Shown here one piece after another: positions 6,392 through 14,854 of a DNA stretch of 20,213 bases; the first letter of the stretch is position 1; the number at the start of each line of letters is the position of its first letter. The stretch covers positions 1,367 through 21,579 of the forward strand of contig DIMT01000003.1 of assembly GCA_002425705.1 (NCBI GenBank), in the 5' to 3' direction. This stretch comes from Firmicutes bacterium UBA5559 (GTDB taxonomy: Bacteria > Bacillota > Clostridia > Peptostreptococcales > Anaerovoracaceae). A program made the position numbers and the translations under genes. The notes beneath the pieces are model-generated. The model did not search any database. It was not told where the DNA came from and saw only the letters and a program-made list of their open reading frames with translations.

Positions 6392-7615
6392 ATGAACAAA
6401 ATTGAACTGCTGGCCCCGGCCGGTGACCTGGAAAAACTTAAGGCAGCCATCGATTATGGTGCGGATGCCGTTTATTTCGGAGGGGAGATGTTTTCTCTCC
6501 GGGCAGGAGCCGGCAATATGACCATCCAAGAAATGGGAGAAGGGGTGGAATACTGTCATCAACTAGGCAGAAAAGCTTATATGACCATGAACATCTTCGC
6601 CCATAATGAAGATATCTCGGAACTTGCGACTTATACAGAAAAAATCAGGGATATTCCCTTTGATGCTTTTATCATATCCGATCCCGGAGTCATGATGATT
6701 CTGAAAGAAGCTTTTCCAGCGGCTGAATATCATCTAAGCACCCAGGCGAATCTTACCAATTACCAGACAGCTCGTTTCTGGTATCAACAAGGGGTTCGGA
6801 GAATCGTGCTGGCCAGAGAACTGACTTTTCCGGAAATTATGGAAATCAGACGCTCCATACCACCGGATATGGAAATAGAGGCTTTTGTACAGGGAGCCAT
6901 GTGCATTTCCTATTCCGGTCGTTGCCTGCTGAGCAACTTCATGATTGAAAGGGATGCCAACCGGGGAGCCTGCGCTCACCCTTGCCGTTGGAAATACAGC
7001 TTGGTAGAAGAAAAGAGACCCGGTGAATATTATCCGGTGGAAGAGGATGACCGGGGTACCTATATCATGAATTCCCGCGATTTGTGCATGCTGGAATATA
7101 TTCCGGAACTGGTCGAATCCGGGATAACCTCCTTTAAGATCGAAGGCAGGATGAAAAGCGCCTTTTACGTTGCTACAGTGGTTTCCGCCTATCGGAAGGC
7201 TTTGGATCAATATCTCCGGGATCCGGAAAGATATCAATTCGATCCGGCTTGGATGAAGGAACTGAAGAAAGTCAGCCACCGGGAATTTACCACCGGATTC
7301 TACTTCAATAAACCAACCAATAAGGATCAGGATTATAGCTCCAGTGCCTATACCAGAGAATATTCCTTTGTTGGAGTGGTCCGGGAATATGATGCTGCTG
7401 CCGGCATTGCCATCGTGGAACAGCGGAATAAAATGTCCCTGGGGGATGTACTGGAAGTCTTTGGTCCCTATACCGATTTTTTTGAACAGAAGCTGGAATG
7501 GATGGAAGATGAACAAGGAAATTCCATTGAATCTGCCCCCCATCCTCAGCAAATTCTGAAGATGAAAATGGATCATCCGGTCAAACCGGGATTCATGCTG
7601 CGGAAAGCCAAATGA
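6392..7615 (+). CDS. trhP: U32 family protein, tRNA 5-hydroxyuridine formation (TrhP-like)
   Basis: Members of U32 were first called collagenase-like peptidases, but TrhP proteins act with prephenate in hydroxylating uridine 34 of tRNA. The start MNKIELLAPAGDLEKLKAAI is diagnostic. The U32 signature is EAFVQGAMCISYSGRCLLS (residues 163-181). Cys171, Cys178, Cys194 and Cys232 fit the spacing of the four iron-sulfur ligands described in U32 proteins; Cys198 is a further candidate. The C-terminal part contains FKIEGRMKS and a small beta-barrel-like extension. At 407 residues it resembles the larger Bacillus partner YrrO (TrhP2); no separate copy of the shorter partner YrrN lies next to it. The ATG is one base after the trmR stop, which makes hydroxylase and methylase genes adjacent and probably coupled. 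The exact reaction is inferred from family knowledge. Confidence 0.9.
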   Translation: MNKIELLAPAGDLEKLKAAIDYGADAVYFGGEMFSLRAGAGNMTIQEMGEGVEYCHQLGRKAYMTMNIFAHNEDISELATYTEKIRDIPFDAFIISDPGVMMILKEAFPAAEYHLSTQANLTNYQTARFWYQQGVRRIVLARELTFPEIMEIRRSIPPDMEIEAFVQGAMCISYSGRCLLSNFMIERDANRGACAHPCRWKYSLVEEKRPGEYYPVEEDDRGTYIMNSRDLCMLEYIPELVESGITSFKIEGRMKSAFYVATVVSAYRKALDQYLRDPERYQFDPAWMKELKKVSHREFTTGFYFNKPTNKDQDYSSSAYTREYSFVGVVREYDAAAGIAIVEQRNKMSLGDVLEVFGPYTDFFEQKLEWMEDEQGNSIESAPHPQQILKMKMDHPVKPGFMLRKAK

Positions 7616-7652
7616 TCAACGGATAAGAAAGGAAGATGAAACCAAATCATGC

Positions 7653-7657
7653 AGGAG
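7653..7657 (+). promoter_or_regulatory. Ribosome binding site deciding the CNNM/CorC start
   Basis: AGGAG lies six bases before the ATG at 7664. It overlaps the first codons of a longer reading from ATG 7649, which has only a distant GGAAG site. This favours 7664 as the true start. Confidence 0.7.
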
Positions 7658-7663
7658 AATGCT

Positions 7664-9037
7664 ATGTCGAACAACCCTGACCCTAGTTGGCCATTTGGCC
7701 TGTATCTATCGCTGATCGTTGTCCTATTATTAATCAATGCTTATTTTTCAGCAGTGGAGGGTTCTTTGTCCGCTGTCAGTAAAAGTCGTATTCGCCAGCT
7801 GGCAGGGGAAGGGAATAAAAGAGCCATCCGTCTGCTGAAACTTCTCGAACACCCGGAAATATCCCTGCCCACTATCCAGACCTTGATTACAGCGGCTGGG
7901 TTGATGGCAGGAGCATTAACGGCCTATGGTCTGGCCGGACCTCTGGTAACCGCCGCCGGACTGGAAGGGGAACTATACAGCATGCCTCTTGCCGTAGTGG
8001 CGCTGACCCTGGCACTGACCTATGTCAATCTGGTAATCAGCGAATTGTATCCCAAACGGATAGCTCTGTGCCATGGGGAAAAAATTGCCCTCTCTTCTGC
8101 TGGTTTGATTCTGGGCCTCGGAAAGATCGTCGCTCCCTTTAACTGGATTCTTTCTGTATCGGTGCACTTGCTTCTTATCCTGACCAGACAAAAGCGGGAA
8201 ACAACAGAGGAAAGCTTTTCTGAGGATGATGTTAAATCCATGTTGGAAGTAGGGCAGGAAACGGGCGTTCTCAATGAACAGGGTAAGCGGATGATCAACA
8301 GCATATTTGCTTTTGATGATAAAAAAGCCCTGGAAGTTATGACACCACGAACGGATGTATTTTATATCGATATCAACGATCCTCCCGAAGAATATTTGGA
8401 GGAGCTGATGGAACTCCGCTATTCCAGGATTCCCGTCTACGACGATGACAACGACAACATCATCGGCATTCTGAACATCAAGGATTATCTGATTAAGGCC
8501 CGGGAAGTAGGATTTGAAAACGTAGATATCCGGGCAATACTTCGGAAACCATTTTTTGTACCGGCCACGAAAAATCTGGAAACCTTGTTTTTCGATCTTC
8601 AGTCTGCCCGTCAGCAGATTGCTATCCTGATTGACGAATATGGGGGATTTTCCGGTATCGTCACCATGGAAGACCTGATTGAGGAGATTGTGGGAGATAT
8701 CGATGATGAGTATGATGACGAAGATCCGGATATCGAGCAGATAGACGAAAATACTTACCGGCTGGACGGTTTTGTATCCCTGAAGGAGCTCAATGAGGAA
8801 CTGAAACTGAACCTGACCTCCGAGTACAGCGAGACCATCGGCGGATATATCATGGATATTCTTGGGGAAGTCCCGGATGACGATGACGAAGGGCACCGAA
8901 TCATCGAAATGGGGAACTGCCAGTTTATCATCGAATCCGTCAAGGACCGACGAATCGAAAAAATTCGTCTGAAGATTAAAACTGACCTGGAAACTGAGGA
9001 AGCCTCAGGAAATTCAGAAAATGGGAAGAGGGAATAA
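7664..9037 (+). CDS. CNNM/CBS/CorC-domain membrane protein (hemolysin C family)
   Basis: From ATG 7664 the protein has 457 residues. Residues about 12-175 form the CNNM (DUF21) domain with four hydrophobic segments near 12-30, 75-95, 105-127 and 142-172. A pair of CBS domains follows (about 215-340), with VMTPRTDV, YSRIPVYD and GILNIKDYL, then the DEYGGFSGIVTMEDLIEEI motif and an acidic stretch. The CorC_HlyC transporter-associated domain ends the protein (about 360-440). Family members are linked to magnesium or divalent-cation efflux and resistance; the hemolysin name is historical and gives no evidence of toxicity. The gene follows trhP by 48 bases and precedes yqhY by two bases. An Asp/Glu-rich run near residues 340-360 is usual for the family. 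Substrate is not shown by the sequence. Confidence 0.9.
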   Translation: MSNNPDPSWPFGLYLSLIVVLLLINAYFSAVEGSLSAVSKSRIRQLAGEGNKRAIRLLKLLEHPEISLPTIQTLITAAGLMAGALTAYGLAGPLVTAAGLEGELYSMPLAVVALTLALTYVNLVISELYPKRIALCHGEKIALSSAGLILGLGKIVAPFNWILSVSVHLLLILTRQKRETTEESFSEDDVKSMLEVGQETGVLNEQGKRMINSIFAFDDKKALEVMTPRTDVFYIDINDPPEEYLEELMELRYSRIPVYDDDNDNIIGILNIKDYLIKAREVGFENVDIRAILRKPFFVPATKNLETLFFDLQSARQQIAILIDEYGGFSGIVTMEDLIEEIVGDIDDEYDDEDPDIEQIDENTYRLDGFVSLKELNEELKLNLTSEYSETIGGYIMDILGEVPDDDDEGHRIIEMGNCQFIIESVKDRRIEKIRLKIKTDLETEEASGNSENGKRE

Positions 9038-9039
9038 GC

Positions 9040-9366
9040 ATGAATCCGGAGCAGGAAGAAAAACTGGGAACCGTTAAAATATCCGAGGACGTGATCAGTC
9101 TCTGTGTACTGGATTCCGCCAGAAAAGTGGAAGGGTTCAATGGATTCATGAGAAAGGGAATACGGATAAACCAGACAGAGGAAGGCTTGATGCTGGACCT
9201 TTACATAACCGTGGAGTATGGGGTAAAAATTCCGGAGATTGCCTGGAATATCCAGGAGCGAGTAAAAAAAGATGTGGAAAGTGTTATCGATCAGCCTGTA
9301 AAAAAGGTAAACATACACGTACAGGGAGTGCATTTCCCCGAGGAGGTTGCGGATGAACAGAAGTGA
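9040..9366 (+). CDS. Asp23/Gls24 family envelope stress protein (YqhY-like)
   Basis: This 108-residue protein is an Asp23 (DUF322) domain almost alone: an N-terminal GTVKISEDVI start, a central beta-rich part with LMLDLYITVEYGVKIPEIA, and a C-terminal helix-strand VQERVKKDV-like region ending in KKVNIHVQGVHF. There is no membrane segment, so it is cytoplasmic. Bacillus subtilis YqhY, which is encoded beside the acetyl-CoA carboxylase genes and nusB, is the closest functional comparison; it has been linked to fatty acid synthesis control. Here nusB follows directly and overlaps the last 14 bases, but accB and accC are absent, the upstream neighbour being the CNNM protein. The specific role is therefore uncertain. 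GAGGG precedes the ATG. Confidence 0.88.
   Translation: MNPEQEEKLGTVKISEDVISLCVLDSARKVEGFNGFMRKGIRINQTEEGLMLDLYITVEYGVKIPEIAWNIQERVKKDVESVIDQPVKKVNIHVQGVHFPEEVADEQK
9341..9346 (+). promoter_or_regulatory. Ribosome binding site for nusB
   Basis: A perfect AGGAGG lies within the end of the Asp23-family gene, six bases before the ATG at 9353. It sets that ATG as the nusB start rather than the in-frame TTG at 9347, which abuts the site. Confidence 0.85.
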
Positions 9367-9775
9367 GGCCAGGGAACTGGTAATGAAATTGATTTTCCAG
9401 ATGGATGCCCAGAAGGATTTCAGCGATGACCTGAGGGATCGTTTTCTGGAAGAACACTTCAAAGGAACTTCCCAACGGGATTACTTCCTTCGATTGGTTC
9501 ATGTCTTAACGGAAAAGCGGTCTTTGATCGATGAAACCATTGAAAATTCCAGCGATCACTGGAAGCTGAGCCGGATTGCCAAAGTGGATCTGGCCATAAC
9601 CAGAGCCGGAGCCGGGGAAATTCTATTCATGGAAGATGTACCGGACTCCGTTGCCATTAATGAAGCGGTCAATATGGCGAAAAAATACAGTACCGAGGAA
9701 TCCGGCAAGTATATCAATGGTATCCTGGGTAAAATTCAGAAGGGAAAACAGGCACAAACCATTGGAGAAGAATAA
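9353..9775 (+). CDS. nusB: Transcription antitermination factor NusB
   Basis: NusB pairs with NusE (ribosomal protein S10) at boxA RNA and supports antitermination in rRNA operons. The 140-residue all-helical protein has the family start NRSEARELVMKLIFQMD and the conserved C-terminal block from IAKVDLAITRAGAGEI through VAINEAVNMAKKYS to the end, KYINGILGKI. The ATG at 9353 has a perfect AGGAGG. The start overlaps the Asp23 gene by 14 bases, and the 3' end overlaps the TsaD-like gene if the latter begins at TTG 9762. This nusB-to-xseA arrangement is common in clostridial genomes. Confidence 0.95.
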   Translation: MNRSEARELVMKLIFQMDAQKDFSDDLRDRFLEEHFKGTSQRDYFLRLVHVLTEKRSLIDETIENSSDHWKLSRIAKVDLAITRAGAGEILFMEDVPDSVAINEAVNMAKKYSTEESGKYINGILGKIQKGKQAQTIGEE

Positions 9776-10691
9776 TCCGGTTGAAGCAGTGCTGGGGATT
9801 GATACCAGCAATTATACCACCTCAGTAGCTCTGACCGACCGGGATGGGCAAATTCTGGCCGATGTCCGGCGTCTTCTCCCTGTTAAAGAGGGAGCCCGTG
9901 GAATCCGGCAGTCGGAGGCTCATTTCCTTCATATAAAAGCTCTGCCTGAGCTGATAAAAGAAGCTTTCAGCCAGGGGGCCTTTCTGTTGAGAGGGACCGC
10001 TGTGTCTTCCAGACCAAGACCCGTTGAAGGCTCCTATATGCCTGTTTTTACCGCTGGTACGGCGATCGGGGCTTCGATTGCACTGGCGATGGACATTCCT
10101 TACAGGGAGTTTTCCCATCAGGAGGGGCATCTGGAAGCCGTACAGCGATATTCGGATTTTCGGGATGAAAAGGAACTGATTGCTCTTCACTTGTCCGGAG
10201 GCACCTGTGAGATCCTGCAGGTCCGTTCCGGAGAAATATCCATCATCGGAGGAAGCAGGGATATTTCCTTTGGGCAGCTTGTGGACCGTTTTGGCGTAGC
10301 TATGGGTTTGCCGTTTCCTGCCGGACCTGGCCTGGAGGCGGTTGCAGAAAAAGAGACGTCATCTTCCCGGCTTACTACTATCAAGACCCAGGGACTTTGG
10401 TTCAATCTTTCCGGCCAAGAAACCCAATTGATGAACAATCTGGGCGAGGAAGGGCTGGCCAGGGAATTATTTGAGAAGATCAGCAATCTGCTGATTCGGG
10501 TGCTGAAAGATGCCCGAAAAGAAACTGGCATTAACTCCATTTTATCTTCCGGCGGCGTGTCGGAAAATCGGATTATCCGGCAGAATCTTAAATCGGAATT
10601 CGGGGACCGTATCGCCTTTGGCAAACCGGGGTTGTCCAGTGACAATGCAGTGGGGATTTCCCTGCTGGGAGGAAAAACTTTATGGCCATAA
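9762..10691 (+). CDS. TsaD/Kae1-like protein (M22 glycoprotease-like paralogue)
   Basis: The protein has the ASKHA fold of TsaD/Kae1. The N-terminal phosphate loop is LGIDTSNYTTSVAL, where true TsaD usually has GIETSCDETxxAV. A metal-type HQEGH motif gives His119 and His123, the centre reads ALHLSGGTCEI, and the C-terminal SSDNAVGIS carries Asp294. TsaD makes the t6A tRNA modification together with TsaB, TsaC and TsaE; this divergent, shorter paralogue (about 309 residues) is probably not the main TsaD, and its function is unknown to me. The start is uncertain. TTG 9762 (used here) overlaps nusB by 14 bases but lacks a good ribosome site, and GTG 9789 would fit homologues that begin right before LGIDTSN. 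The 3' end overlaps xseA by 10 bases, so it lies within the nusB-xseA-xseB chain. Confidence 0.82.
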   Translation: MEKNNPVEAVLGIDTSNYTTSVALTDRDGQILADVRRLLPVKEGARGIRQSEAHFLHIKALPELIKEAFSQGAFLLRGTAVSSRPRPVEGSYMPVFTAGTAIGASIALAMDIPYREFSHQEGHLEAVQRYSDFRDEKELIALHLSGGTCEILQVRSGEISIIGGSRDISFGQLVDRFGVAMGLPFPAGPGLEAVAEKETSSSRLTTIKTQGLWFNLSGQETQLMNNLGEEGLARELFEKISNLLIRVLKDARKETGINSILSSGGVSENRIIRQNLKSEFGDRIAFGKPGLSSDNAVGISLLGGKTLWP

Positions 10692-11902
10692 AGCCCATCC
10701 GCGTTTCTCAATTGAATAGCTATATCAAGAGGCTCCTGCAATCGGATCCGCTGCTTGGCAATGTTTCCGTAATCGGAGAAATATCCAACCTAAAGTATCA
10801 CGGTACCGGCCATGTCTATTTTACCCTCAAGGATGAAAACAGCAAAATCAATTGTTTTCTAAGCAGCGATACCCTGAAGGACATCCGTTTTGAACTGGCG
10901 GATGGGCTGGAGATTATTGCGGAAGGGTACATCTACCTGTATGAACGAGGAGGGACCTATTCCCTCAACATTCGGGACATCCGGGTGGAAGGGATGGGCA
11001 ATCTCAGCATCGCTTTTGAAAAACTAAAGGAAAAGCTGGCGGCAGAAGGACTCTTTGACGAAAAGTACAAAAAACCGATTTCCCTGTTCCCTCGAAATAT
11101 TGGCGTCATCACCTCCGAGACGGGAGCAGCCGTTCGGGACATTATCACTATCATCAAGGGACGAAATGATGTGGTCAATGTAACAGTCTTTCCCGTGCTG
11201 GTTCAGGGACCGGGGGCCGCTGCTGACATTGCAGAGACCATCCGCATGGTCAATCGTTCATTTCCCCACTTCGATACCCTGATCGTGGGAAGGGGTGGTG
11301 GATCCAAAGAGGAGCTTTGGGCCTTTAATGAAGAAATCGTAGCCCGCAGCATTTTTGATTCAGTAATACCAATCATTTCTGCCGTCGGCCATGAAATTGA
11401 TTTTTCCATTTCCGACTTTGTGGCGGACAAGCGAGCAGAAACACCTACTGCAGCTGCCCAGATGGCCGTACCAGATACCCGGGAACTAAGAACAGCCCTT
11501 CGTCAATACCGGGAATCCCTGGAACGTCGTATGGACAATCATATAAGGATGCTGGATCTGAAACTCCGCCCCCTTAGTCCCCAGCAGACGGCTATGGGCC
11601 TCCTGCATCGGATTCAGGCAGAGAGCATGGGGTGCGCTCATCGGATCAAAGAGCTGGAGCAACAGGTGACGACAGTCATCGGGACTGGAGAAAATCGAAT
11701 CAAAGGTATCCGGGAACAGCTGGAAGCTCTCAATCCTTTAAGTATTATGGAACGAGGATATGCAGCGATTCTGGATGGTCAGGGGATTCTCCGAAGCTCG
11801 GCGTCGGATTTCACAAAGGATGACCCACTGACTGCCCGATTCCGGGATGGAAGAGTGGACTGTATCGTCGTAGAAAGTTCAGGTGAAGGAAAATGGCAGT
11901 GA
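10682..11902 (+). CDS. xseA: Exodeoxyribonuclease VII large subunit
   Basis: ExoVII degrades single-stranded DNA from either end to oligonucleotides; XseA carries the active site. The 406-residue protein has an N-terminal OB fold (RVSQLNSYIKRLL, GEISNLKYHGTGHVYFTLKD), then the catalytic domain with GVITSETGAAVRDII, GRGGGSKEELWAFN and VGHEIDFSISDFVADKRA followed by TPTAAAQ. A coiled-coil-rich segment of about 110 residues, where small subunits bind, leads to the C-terminal NPLSIMERGYA block. The length is near the family norm. GGGAGG lies upstream of the ATG. The start overlaps the TsaD-like gene by 10 bases, and the end overlaps xseB by 10 bases, which is typical coupling for subunits needed in fixed ratio. 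Confidence 0.97.
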   Translation: MAIKPIRVSQLNSYIKRLLQSDPLLGNVSVIGEISNLKYHGTGHVYFTLKDENSKINCFLSSDTLKDIRFELADGLEIIAEGYIYLYERGGTYSLNIRDIRVEGMGNLSIAFEKLKEKLAAEGLFDEKYKKPISLFPRNIGVITSETGAAVRDIITIIKGRNDVVNVTVFPVLVQGPGAAADIAETIRMVNRSFPHFDTLIVGRGGGSKEELWAFNEEIVARSIFDSVIPIISAVGHEIDFSISDFVADKRAETPTAAAQMAVPDTRELRTALRQYRESLERRMDNHIRMLDLKLRPLSPQQTAMGLLHRIQAESMGCAHRIKELEQQVTTVIGTGENRIKGIREQLEALNPLSIMERGYAAILDGQGILRSSASDFTKDDPLTARFRDGRVDCIVVESSGEGKWQ

Positions 11903-12096
11903 AGAAAAAGTTGAGCTTTGAAGAAGCACTTGGCCTGCTGGAGAGTTCAGCAGAATCTTTAAAAAAGGACGGGGTGACTCTGGAGGAGTCCTTGAAGAAT
12001 TTTGAGGCTGGTATGGACTATTACAATCAGTGTATGGAAATCCTCTCAGAAGCCAAACAGAGGATTGAAGTTTATACAAAGGGCGGAGAGGAATAA
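11893..12096 (+). CDS. xseB: Exodeoxyribonuclease VII small subunit
   Basis: This 67-residue helical protein matches XseB: SFEEALGLLESSAESLKKDGVTLEESLKNFEAGM followed by a second helix and a short charged tail, read here in pieces over residues 8-67. XseB wraps the coiled coils of XseA and is needed for ExoVII activity. The ATG at 11893 lies within the last codons of xseA, with AAGGA just upstream. Two bases separate the stop from the ispA start. Confidence 0.95.
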   Translation: MAVKKKLSFEEALGLLESSAESLKKDGVTLEESLKNFEAGMDYYNQCMEILSEAKQRIEVYTKGGEE

Positions 12097-12098
12097 CG

Positions 12099-12995
12099 AT
12101 GGATAATACAGATCTGAATCTCTATAAGAATTTGATTGATGAACATATTCTGGATTTCCTGCCGGAGGTAGATCATAAAAGTTTCACTGTTTATGAATCC
12201 ATGCGCTACAGTCTGGCAGCAGGAGGAAAAAGGATTCGTCCCATATTACTTTTAGCAGCTTGTGACTTTGCCGGAGGGGACGTGAAAAATGCCCTTCCCT
12301 ATGCCTGTGCTGTCGAATATATCCATACCTATTCCCTGATTCATGACGATCTTCCAGCCATGGACAACGATGACCTTCGAAGAGGGATACCGACCAATCA
12401 CCGGGTGTTTGGAGAAGCCATGGCTATTCTGGCTGGGGATGGATTGCTTACGACGGCTTTTGAAGTTATGAACAAGGACATGCTTCTCTATTTTGATGAC
12501 GAGAGCAATCTGAAAAGAAGAGTCAAGGCATCCTACGAGCTGGCCAAGGGAGCTGGCTGCCGGGGTATGGTAGCCGGACAGGCAGCAGATATTGAAGCAG
12601 AGAATAAACAATGCTCCAGGGAAATGCTGGATTATATTCATATCAATAAGACCGGTGCCCTGATCGTAGCAGCAGTCCGGGCAGGTGCCCATCTTGGAGG
12701 TGCTGATAAAAAGATGCTGGAGGATCTGACCGATTATGCGGAAGTCCTGGGGTTGGCTTTTCAGATTGCGGATGACATCCTGGATGTGGAAGGTACCGAG
12801 AGCGTCATGGGAAAAAAGGCAAACGTGGATAAGAATAAAAATAAATCCACCTACCCCTGCTGCTATGGATTGGAAGAATCCCGGAAAAGACTGATGGAGC
12901 TGACTGAAACCGCTAAAGAAATCATGGCCCCTTATTATGATGAAGCCGAATTCTTTAATAAACTGGCGGAAGAAATGGCCATCCGGGTCAAATAG
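12099..12995 (+). CDS. ispA: Farnesyl diphosphate synthase (IspA-type polyprenyl synthase)
   Basis: The enzyme condenses isopentenyl diphosphate with allylic diphosphates to give farnesyl diphosphate. The 298-residue helical protein has GGKRIRPIL (residues 42-50). The first Asp-rich motif is DDLPAMDNDD, with Asp83, Asp84 and Asp89 and the two-residue insertion of bacterial FPP synthases. The second is DDILD at 225-229. Tyr78 and Ser79, five and four residues before the first motif, are the usual residues limiting the product to C15. The ATG has GGAG upstream and lies two bases after xseB. dxs follows 20 bases later, so an early and a late step of isoprenoid supply are encoded together. Confidence 0.95.
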   Translation: MDNTDLNLYKNLIDEHILDFLPEVDHKSFTVYESMRYSLAAGGKRIRPILLLAACDFAGGDVKNALPYACAVEYIHTYSLIHDDLPAMDNDDLRRGIPTNHRVFGEAMAILAGDGLLTTAFEVMNKDMLLYFDDESNLKRRVKASYELAKGAGCRGMVAGQAADIEAENKQCSREMLDYIHINKTGALIVAAVRAGAHLGGADKKMLEDLTDYAEVLGLAFQIADDILDVEGTESVMGKKANVDKNKNKSTYPCCYGLEESRKRLMELTETAKEIMAPYYDEAEFFNKLAEEMAIRVK

Positions 12996-13015
12996 TATCA
13001 ATTGAAGGAGCAAGA

Positions 13016-14854
13016 ATGCTGAAAAAGAAAATCACAGATTATCGGTTCCCCGATGACCTGAAGGATATGACGGATAGGGAGATGGAATTACTATCCTATG
13101 AAATAAGAGATTTTTTAATTGAAAACGTTTCCAGGACCGGCGGGCACCTGGCATCAAACTTAGGGGTAGTGGAGCTGACCATTGCCCTTCATCGGGTTTT
13201 TGACAGCCCCCGGGACAAGATCGTCTGGGATGTGGGACATCAATCCTATATCCATAAAATACTTACCGGACGAGCTTCTGAAATTGGGAGGATTCGATGC
13301 TTTAATGGCATCAGTGGATTCCCCAAACGTTGCGAAAGCGAACACGATTGCTTTGAGACCGGCCACAGCAGCACCTCCATCTCTGCAGCAGCTGGATTTG
13401 CCGCTGCCAGGGATCTGAAAGGGGAAGGCCATCAAGTGGTAGCCGTCATCGGCGACGGGGCTCTGACCGGTGGTTTGGCCTATGAGGGGCTTAACAACGT
13501 CGGTGATTCAGGTCGGAAGATGATTGTAATCCTGAATGATAATCAGATGTCCATCAGCAGAAATACCGGCGGCATCGCAAAACATCTGAATAAGCTGAGA
13601 ACCTCAAGCGCTTATCTGGATTTTAAAAAACAGATGAAAAAGACCCTGAAAGGCATTCCCGGAGTCGGCGAAGGTCTCTACAGCGGGGTGGAACACCTGA
13701 GGGATTCTATTAAATATGCAGTAGTTCAGGGCGCCGTTTTTGAAGAATTCGGTTTTAAATATCTGGGACCGGTGGATGGTCATAAGTTAAACGAACTGAC
13801 CGATACTCTGGAACTGGCGAAAGCTCTCCCTGGACCGGTACTGGTTCATGTGCTGACCCAAAAGGGGAAAGGCTATAAAAACGCAGAGAACAATCCGGAT
13901 CGGTTTCACGGCATCGGACCTTTTGATCCGACTACCGGTATTCCGGCCAATTCTTCTCTGGACCTTTCATTCTCCCAGGTTTTCGGAAATAAATTAGTAC
14001 AGCTGGCCTCCAGAGACTCCAGAATCGTTGCTGTTTCTGCAGCCATGGTAGAAGGTACCGGACTGGAAAAATTCCGGACCCGTTACCCGGAGCGAATTTT
14101 TGACGTCGGCATAGCCGAGGCTCATGCTGTCACTTTTTCTGCAGGGCTGGCCCAATCCGGATTTCGTCCGGTGGTAGCCATCTATTCCACTTTTTTACAA
14201 CGGGCTTATGATCAAATACTCATGGATGTCTGTCTACAGAATCTGCCGGTAGTCTTTGCCATTGACCGGGCAGGAAATGTGGGGCAGGATGGAGAAACTC
14301 ATCACGGTATTTTTGATTTATCCTACCTGAGCCACATGCCAAATCTGACTATTTTTGCCCCGAAGGACGGTCAGGAACTGGCAGAAATGCTGGAAAAAGC
14401 CCTTTCATTGCCTGGCCCCAGCGCCATTCGATATCCAAGAGGTGCTGCAACCAACGTCCTGATTGGCAACAGCCAGGGCAAGGACGTTGAAATCTGGGCA
14501 GCCGGTACAATGGTTTCCGCCGCAAGTAAAGCCTGCAGCCTTCTGAAGGATAGAGGAATCGATGCAGGGTTGGTTCCCATCGGTCAGATTAAACCCATGG
14601 ACCAGAAGGAACTTCTGGACCGGTTTGGCCGGGTTCCTCATATTGTGACCCTGGAGGATAATACGGTAATAGGTGGATTTGGCCAGATGCTTCGAAGCCT
14701 GGCAGCGGAGAAGGGACACCGGGAGGTGACCATTTCCACCATAGGCTGGCCGGATAAATTTATTGAACACGGAAGCGTTGACGAGCTTTTTGAAAAATAT
14801 GGTCTGGACCCGGAAGGCCTGGCAGAAAGGATACAAAAAATCATTGAAGGATAG
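13016..14854 (+). CDS. dxs: 1-deoxy-D-xylulose-5-phosphate synthase
   Basis: DXS joins pyruvate and glyceraldehyde 3-phosphate using thiamine diphosphate, the first step of the MEP pathway. The 612-residue protein has the usual order: a thiamine-binding domain with TGGHLASNLG (His44), WDVGHQSYIHK (His75 and His80), GDGALTGG (146-153) and LNDNQMSIS; a pyrimidine-binding domain with DVGIAEAHAVTF (catalytic Glu368) and IDRAGNVGQDGETHHG; and a C-terminal transketolase domain from about residue 490. The residue after Glu368-equivalent context is Ala369, where GIAEQHA is commoner. AAGGAG precedes the ATG. The stop overlaps the tlyA start by 11 bases. Product feeds pyridoxal and thiamine synthesis as well as isoprenoids. 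Confidence 0.96.
   Translation: MLKKKITDYRFPDDLKDMTDREMELLSYEIRDFLIENVSRTGGHLASNLGVVELTIALHRVFDSPRDKIVWDVGHQSYIHKILTGRASEIGRIRCFNGISGFPKRCESEHDCFETGHSSTSISAAAGFAAARDLKGEGHQVVAVIGDGALTGGLAYEGLNNVGDSGRKMIVILNDNQMSISRNTGGIAKHLNKLRTSSAYLDFKKQMKKTLKGIPGVGEGLYSGVEHLRDSIKYAVVQGAVFEEFGFKYLGPVDGHKLNELTDTLELAKALPGPVLVHVLTQKGKGYKNAENNPDRFHGIGPFDPTTGIPANSSLDLSFSQVFGNKLVQLASRDSRIVAVSAAMVEGTGLEKFRTRYPERIFDVGIAEAHAVTFSAGLAQSGFRPVVAIYSTFLQRAYDQILMDVCLQNLPVVFAIDRAGNVGQDGETHHGIFDLSYLSHMPNLTIFAPKDGQELAEMLEKALSLPGPSAIRYPRGAATNVLIGNSQGKDVEIWAAGTMVSAASKACSLLKDRGIDAGLVPIGQIKPMDQKELLDRFGRVPHIVTLEDNTVIGGFGQMLRSLAAEKGHREVTISTIGWPDKFIEHGSVDELFEKYGLDPEGLAERIQKIIEG

Noticed and set aside
7973..8896. Minus-strand open frame of 307 codons opposite the CNNM/CorC gene.
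   Set aside because: Shadow of an acidic, Asp- and Glu-rich coding region; no motif or ribosome site supports it.
7664..9037. Hemolysin annotation for the CNNM/CorC protein (and likewise for TlyA).
   Set aside because: Family names are historical; the domains indicate cation transport and rRNA methylation, with no sign of a toxin.
9636..9761. N-terminal extension of the TsaD-like protein within nusB.
   Set aside because: Sequence before LGIDTSN reads as nusB in another frame and is not TsaD-like; homologues begin close to LGIDTSN.
14763..14843. N-terminal extension of TlyA inside dxs.
   Set aside because: The S4 domain starts with KDRLDIILVQKG; earlier residues are dxs read out of frame.
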